DNA from: Paludibacter sp.
GTDB lineage: Bacteria > Bacteroidota > Bacteroidia > Bacteroidales > Paludibacteraceae
Direction of reading: 5' to 3'
NCBI GenBank assembly: GCA_019163375.1
Contig: JAFLKK010000004.1
Location: forward strand, 496,001 to 560,000
Length of the DNA stretch: 64,000 nucleotides
Shown: positions 59,466-64,000 of the stretch, in pieces
Position numbering within the stretch: the stretch's first letter is position 1
Layout: each line of letters starts with the position of its first letter
Translations under genes and position numbers: made by a program
The notes under the pieces: model-generated
What the model was told of the DNA's origin: nothing
The model's input: only the letters and a program-made list of their open reading frames with translations
Databases searched by the model: none

Positions 59466-60947
59466 CTAAAAAATATAACCCAGACTTATTTTGTTTTCTT
59501 CTACATGGTGCTCCACGGTGGGGTAATATTTATAATGGCTAAGACGATAATTGTAACTCGTTTCGGTACTAATCAAAAAATGTTTTTTTATGATATAATT
59601 AAAGCCCAAACGTACCACTGTAAGGCTGGCATTGCCAATATCGCCCTGTGAGTTCGAATTTATGACGGTCGGATCGGCTGTTTGATTGCCAACCCACGAA
59701 TAGATACGATAATCTTCCGACACAAAATACAGGTGTGCTTTGGATCCAAACCGAAGGTCGCAACTAAATTTGGTACTAAAACCGCTACCCATGTTGTAAT
59801 CTCGCTTATCGAATTGGTAATGATCGGTCTGACTGCCCCCGAGCAGGATGGCGCTCAGGTGTAAAGAAGCATACAAGCCGACATGCTTGGCGAGATTTCG
59901 TTTGTATAATATCCCCGGGCCAACCGATGCCGCTTCGGATATTTTGTAGGGTTTAATGGAGACTTTATCGATAACGGCATTTGATTCGTAATAATTGAAA
60001 TGTTGAAAAATGCCGAAGATAAAGCGATTTCTCAACCATTTGGTAGGTAAGTCGACTGAGTAAAGTAAGCCCAGCGCATTGACTCTGCTAATGACCGGCT
60101 GTGACGATAGAAAATTGCCGCCTACTTTGAACATGAAAAAATCGTAGGGTTTTTCATTTTCTTCGCTGAACGAATCTCCGTAGTATAGGCCTGCATCAAC
60201 ACAGCCTGAGTTGATCATTTCATTCGTGTGTTTAAGATTGCCGGCAATAATGCGATGACCCATGCTAAGATAAAAAACCACGGGTGGTGTAGGGATGCTG
60301 TTGCCGCGGATATTCCGCACGCGTTTGGAGTCGCCGGATAAAATGCGGTTTATGCCTCGTATGGGAGAGACAAGGGTGAGCAGAAGTTCCCGACCAAAGC
60401 GTTCGAAGCCAACGGCTCTGTCGTTAATCAGCAAATCGGAGATGCGAAAAGTCATTTCTCCCAAACAGGTGCCCCCTATGGTAGTAGCCATAAAATCGTT
60501 GATGGCAGGAGGTTCGTTTTCCATTGCAATTTCCCACATCAGGCTTCCACTTGCTGCAAAAGGAATTGATTGCCAAAAGTTCATGCCATTGGAACGGGCT
60601 GCGTTGAAGTACAGTCCGCCATGATAGGGATGGGCAAACAGATTGGTGGCAAACATATCGTTGTCCCAAACAAATCCGGTTTTTAAATTATTCCGGACTG
60701 AATTCAGGCTGATTTTAGCGAATTCACCTTTTGTGACGTACCGATCAAAAGCCCATACCCCGACATTGGTCGAAAAAATGGAAGTTGCGGCCTTGAAGGG
60801 ATGCTTGGGTAGCGCATGCAAGCTGTCTGTGCTATGCTTCGCCAATACCGAATCGTTTTTAATGCTAATCTGCGACTGTACATAAACGATATTGCACGTT
60901 AATAACAGTACCAAAAATAAGCCTCTATAATGTATTGTATTCCGCAT
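59466..60947 (-). CDS. DUF3943 outer-membrane protein
   Basis: A 493-residue exported protein: signal peptide about residues 3-25 (RGLFLVLLLTCNIVYVQSQ). The central region has the DUF3943 signature, FVWDNDMFATNLFAHPYHGG followed by LYFNAARSNGMNFWQSIPF and GSLMWEIAMENEPPAINDF, near residues 92-150. The rest has alternating strands and ends in an aromatic residue (ISLGYIF), as expected for an outer-membrane beta-barrel. Function unknown. It sits 64 bp after mutS stop on the same strand. Confidence 0.9.
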   Translation of the reverse strand: MRNTIHYRGLFLVLLLTCNIVYVQSQISIKNDSVLAKHSTDSLHALPKHPFKAATSIFSTNVGVWAFDRYVTKGEFAKISLNSVRNNLKTGFVWDNDMFATNLFAHPYHGGLYFNAARSNGMNFWQSIPFAASGSLMWEIAMENEPPAINDFMATTIGGTCLGEMTFRISDLLINDRAVGFERFGRELLLTLVSPIRGINRILSGDSKRVRNIRGNSIPTPPVVFYLSMGHRIIAGNLKHTNEMINSGCVDAGLYYGDSFSEENEKPYDFFMFKVGGNFLSSQPVISRVNALGLLYSVDLPTKWLRNRFIFGIFQHFNYYESNAVIDKVSIKPYKISEAASVGPGILYKRNLAKHVGLYASLHLSAILLGGSQTDHYQFDKRDYNMGSGFSTKFSCDLRFGSKAHLYFVSEDYRIYSWVGNQTADPTVINSNSQGDIGNASLTVVRLGFNYIIKKHFLISTETSYNYRLSHYKYYPTVEHHVEENKISLGYIF

Positions 60948-61011
60948 ATTATAATTTCATTTAAAGAAATTTTATATCGAAAGACATTCTGTTTACTTCC
61001 GTCAGTTTACT

Positions 61012-63624
61012 TTATTTCCCGGTAATTATCCTTTTTACTTCGTTCAGTTTATTCAAGGCATCGATAGGGGTGAGGTTGTTTACATCCAGGTTTTTTATTT
61101 CATCGCGTATCTGTTCCAGCACAGGATCATCAAGTTTGAAGAAACTAAGCTGGAAACCCTCGCGGTTGTCTGCAATTTCGCCAATGGGTTTGGAAATTCC
61201 CGATTGTCGGTTGTCTGTTTCGAGTTGTTTGAGTATTTGTTCCGAACGTTTCACAATGCTTTGTGGCATTCCCGCCATTTTAGCCACATGAATACCGAAA
61301 CTGTGCTCACTTCCTCCACGTACCAGTTTACGAAGAAAAATCACTTTTTTATCCACTTCTTTTACCGATACATTGTAGTTTTTTATGCGCGGAAACGATT
61401 TCTCCATTTCGTTCAACTCATGATAGTGAGTGGCAAAAAGGGTCTTGGCTTTGCAGGTAGGGTGTTCGTGGATATATTCCACGATAGCCCAGGCAATGGA
61501 AATGCCATCATAAGTACTCGTGCCACGGCCTAATTCATCAAAAAGAACCAAACTGCGGTTCGAAAGATTATTCATGATGCTCGCAGCTTCATTCATTTCC
61601 ACCATAAAGGTCGATTCGCCCTGCGAGATATTATCGCTGGCACCTACACGGGTGAAAATTTTGTCGACCACGCCAATTGTTGCACTTTCTACCGGGACAA
61701 AACAACCGATTTGAGCCATAAGAGTAATAAGAGCTGTTTGGCGAAGAAGTGCAGACTTACCAGACATGTTAGGACCGGTAATAATGATAATCTGTTGCGA
61801 TTCGTTATCCAGATACACATCGTTGGCAATATAACTTTCTCCAATGGGGAGCTGTTTTTCGATAACGGGATGGCGACCTTGTTTTATTTCCAGCACGTTG
61901 GTATCAGTCACTTCGGGGCGTACGTATTTGTTTTCTGCCGAGACTTTGGTAAATGAAAGCAGACAGTCGAGCTGCGCGATGAGATTGGAATTAAGCTGTA
62001 TGGCAGTGATATAATCAACTAGACTCAATACCAGTTCATTGAACAGACGTGTTTCTATCGACAGAATTTTTTCCTCGGCTCCGAGAATCTTTTCTTCGTA
62101 AATTTTTAATTCTTCCGTGATATAGCGCTCGGCATTTACCAACGTTTGTTTGCGAATCCATGTTTCGGGCACTTTGTCTTTGTGCATATTGCGCACTTCG
62201 ATATAATAACCGAACACATTGTTGAAGCTGATCTTTAAGCTTGGAATGCCAGTGGCAGCACTTTCGCGTTCTTGTATTTTTTGAAGAAAATCCTTTCCTG
62301 AAAAAGCCAGTTCGCGCAGTTCGTCCAAATCGGCATCAACGCCCGCCTTGATAACACTTCCACGATGAATAAAATTAGGAGGATCGTTATTTATCTCAGC
62401 ATCTATCTTTTTTGAAATGACGGCACAGGCATTTAGCTGGTCGGCAATTTTACGCAACGTCTCATTGTCAGACTGAGAACCGGCCTGTTTGATAGGCTCA
62501 ATGGCTTGAAGTGCTATTTTAAGTTGCACTACTTCACGCGGATTGATACGACCAACGGCTACTTTGGAGATGATACGTTCCAAATCGCCAATCAGATTTA
62601 CATTTTGTTCGAGTAGTAATTTCAGATCGGGATTTTTGAAGAAATGCTCCACCACACTCAAGCGTTCATTGATAGGTTTGACATCTTTCAATGGAAAAGC
62701 CACCCACCGTTTCAGCATGCGGGCTCCCATTGGGCTGATGGTTTTGTCAATTACATCCAACAACGTGCGGCCGCCTTCGTTAATTGTTCCGTACAACTCC
62801 AGGTTACGAACGGTAAATCTATCCAACCAAACATAGCGTTCTTCTTCAATACGAGAAAGTTGTGTGATATGCCCGGTTTGTTGGTGATGCGTTAAGTCGA
62901 GATAGTGAAGAATAGCACCGGCTGCTACAACAGCATTGGGCAAATTATCGACCCCAAATCCTTTCAGATTTTTAGTCTCAAAATGTTTCAACAATCGTTC
63001 GTTGGCGGAGTCGGGTGTGAAAGCCCAGTCTTCGAGTGCGTAGGTAAAGAATTTCGTTCCAAAGTTAGCTTCAAAATCCTTCCGTTTAGAGCGGTCGAAA
63101 AGAACCTCTTTGGGTCCGAAACTATTCAGTAGCTTGTCAATGTATTCGGCGGTTCCTTCGGCAACCAGAAATTCGCCGGTGGAAATATCTAAAAATGACA
63201 CACCAACACGATTTTTATTCAGATAAACGCTGGCAAGGAAATTATTTTCTTTGTGGTTGAGGGTGGTGTCGCTGTACGAAACCCCGGGAGTCACCAACTC
63301 GGTTACGCCACGTTTTACAATTTTCTTTGTAAGCTTAGGGTCTTCAAGTTGGTCGCAAATGGCCACGCGTAAACCTGCGCGCACCAGTTTTGGCAAGTAA
63401 GTATCGAGTGCATGGTGTGGGAAGCCGGCCAGTTCGATCGTTTTTCCGGATCCGTTTGCACGTTTAGTGAGTGTAATTCCAAGTACCTGCGAAGCTTTGA
63501 TGGCATCGGCAGAGAAGGTTTCGTAAAAATCACCGCAACGAAAAAGCAGAATCGCATCCGGATGCATCGCTTTAATTTCGTTGAACTGCTTCATCATCGG
63601 TGTTTCCACTATTTCATTTGCCAT
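61012..63624 (-). CDS. mutS: DNA mismatch repair protein MutS
   Basis: An 870-residue MutS that recognises mismatches. The mismatch-wedging Phe33-x-Glu35 is in CGDFYETFS. Core helices follow; ATPase Walker A is [15 protein letters not shown] near 622-636, then Walker [17 protein letters not shown] and the [10 protein letters not shown] signature. The full domain set I-V is present, so it is functional. It is followed on the same strand by the DUF3943 gene; mutL is not present. Confidence 0.97.
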   Translation of the reverse strand: MANEIVETPMMKQFNEIKAMHPDAILLFRCGDFYETFSADAIKASQVLGITLTKRANGSGKTIELAGFPHHALDTYLPKLVRAGLRVAICDQLEDPKLTKKIVKRGVTELVTPGVSYSDTTLNHKENNFLASVYLNKNRVGVSFLDISTGEFLVAEGTAEYIDKLLNSFGPKEVLFDRSKRKDFEANFGTKFFTYALEDWAFTPDSANERLLKHFETKNLKGFGVDNLPNAVVAAGAILHYLDLTHHQQTGHITQLSRIEEERYVWLDRFTVRNLELYGTINEGGRTLLDVIDKTISPMGARMLKRWVAFPLKDVKPINERLSVVEHFFKNPDLKLLLEQNVNLIGDLERIISKVAVGRINPREVVQLKIALQAIEPIKQAGSQSDNETLRKIADQLNACAVISKKIDAEINNDPPNFIHRGSVIKAGVDADLDELRELAFSGKDFLQKIQERESAATGIPSLKISFNNVFGYYIEVRNMHKDKVPETWIRKQTLVNAERYITEELKIYEEKILGAEEKILSIETRLFNELVLSLVDYITAIQLNSNLIAQLDCLLSFTKVSAENKYVRPEVTDTNVLEIKQGRHPVIEKQLPIGESYIANDVYLDNESQQIIIITGPNMSGKSALLRQTALITLMAQIGCFVPVESATIGVVDKIFTRVGASDNISQGESTFMVEMNEAASIMNNLSNRSLVLFDELGRGTSTYDGISIAWAIVEYIHEHPTCKAKTLFATHYHELNEMEKSFPRIKNYNVSVKEVDKKVIFLRKLVRGGSEHSFGIHVAKMAGMPQSIVKRSEQILKQLETDNRQSGISKPIGEIADNREGFQLSFFKLDDPVLEQIRDEIKNLDVNNLTPIDALNKLNEVKRIITGK

Positions 63625-63779
63625 AATATATAAAGAATCCCTAACCGCTAAAAGGGCAATTAGGTTAGTTTTGTATCGTAAATTTTAAAAATGTAATTCT
63701 CTTTTGATCACCTCCGAAAACAAGACAGTATTTCAAAAAAATGCACACCATTCTTGTTCTGCTTTCGGGGTTTATAGGT

Positions 63780-64000
63780 TTATTTAAACAAACTGTCAAT
63801 TGCTTCGGTCATATGCGACCATGTGAATTTTTGTTTTTCTATTTTGATGTTTTCAATCATTATTTCTGCTCTGTTGTTGGTGTAAAAGTCAACAAGAGCG
63901 TCTGCAATATTTTTTGGCTCTACTTCTACCACGTACCCTACTTTTTTATCGGGAACGGTGGCGGCTAATCCTCCAACATTTGTTACCAGCATCGGTTTTT
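63780..64000 (-). CDS. Glycosyltransferase (GT4 type), C-terminal part
   Basis: The last 73 residues or so of a protein that runs off the right edge. KPMLVTNVGGLAATVPDKKVG with later EPKNIADALVDFYTN is the typical nucleotide-sugar-binding end of group 1 (GT4) glycosyltransferases, and WSHMTEAIDSLF is the closing helix. It likely acts in surface polysaccharide synthesis. The acceptor cannot be told from this fragment. Confidence 0.8.
   Translation of the reverse strand, partial: KPMLVTNVGGLAATVPDKKVGYVVEVEPKNIADALVDFYTNNRAEIMIENIKIEKQKFTWSHMTEAIDSLFK

Overview
The window is a chromosomal segment of a member of the Bacteroidota, most likely Bacteroidales (Paludibacter-like is a guess). Evidence: promoters of the Bacteroidetes TAnnTTTG type, many outer-membrane and lipoprotein families typical of the phylum (DUF6600, DUF3943, DUF3494, OmpA lipoprotein), AT-rich intergenic DNA full of palindromic repeats, and a housekeeping block hpt-adk-obgE-pgeF. 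No rRNA, tRNA, CRISPR array, insertion sequence or phage gene was found.

Layout. 0.6-5.7 kb: small orphan genes (two hypothetical proteins, a GNAT/YoaP-like acetyltransferase, a secreted protein with a JAMM-like motif, a kinase-less PAS protein), two copies of a palindromic element and a 21-bp tandem array. 5.7-20.4 kb: an envelope/stress region with an ice-binding-like lipoprotein, an AraC regulator with a giant hybrid histidine kinase and a response regulator, a DUF6629 membrane protein, an MlaE-MlaF-MlaD lipid transporter, MarC, a DUF6600 protein, an OmpA lipoprotein and a small secreted protein. 21.8-29.6 kb: an L-fucose use cluster (AraC regulator, GH29 fucosidase, aldo/keto reductase, FucP permease, mutarotase, lactonase-type amidohydrolase, zinc dehydrogenase). 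29.7-30.2 kb: a second 21-bp array. 30.8-40.6 kb: a type I restriction-modification operon in which a three-gene cassette (DUF262 protein, DUF3696 ATPase, unknown protein) sits between hsdS and hsdR. 40.8-64 kb: conserved housekeeping genes (pnuC, ctpA-like protease, TatD, ahcY, hpt, adk, obgE, pgeF, B3/4 protein, xseB, CLC channel, sugar transferase, tsaC, recJ, serA, serC, DUF3943, mutS, partial glycosyltransferase) with a third 21-bp array.

Main discovery. Eight promoters between position 1 and 20.5 kb share one rigid architecture: TGTGAAT, 2 bp, a TGTAAC-like half-site, 15 bp, a second TGTAAC half-site, 21 bp, then a TAnnTTTG-type -7 element. The half-sites are direct repeats exactly 21 bp apart, the geometry of the AraC araI1-araI2 pair. 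One of the promoters drives the AraC-histidine kinase-response regulator operon itself. I infer an autoregulated envelope regulon that covers the ice-binding-like lipoprotein, the DUF6629 protein, the Mla transporter, the DUF6600 protein, the OmpA lipoprotein, a small secreted protein and a gene just left of the window.

Other notable items: three tandem arrays of unrelated sequence that all have a 21-bp period; the DUF262/DUF3696/unknown cassette, a possible anti-phage module; a 28-bp perfect palindrome inserted in frame inside hsdM; a 61-bp exact duplicate of a terminator flanking the ice-binding-like gene; and twelve 21-residue coiled-coil repeats inside the hybrid kinase.
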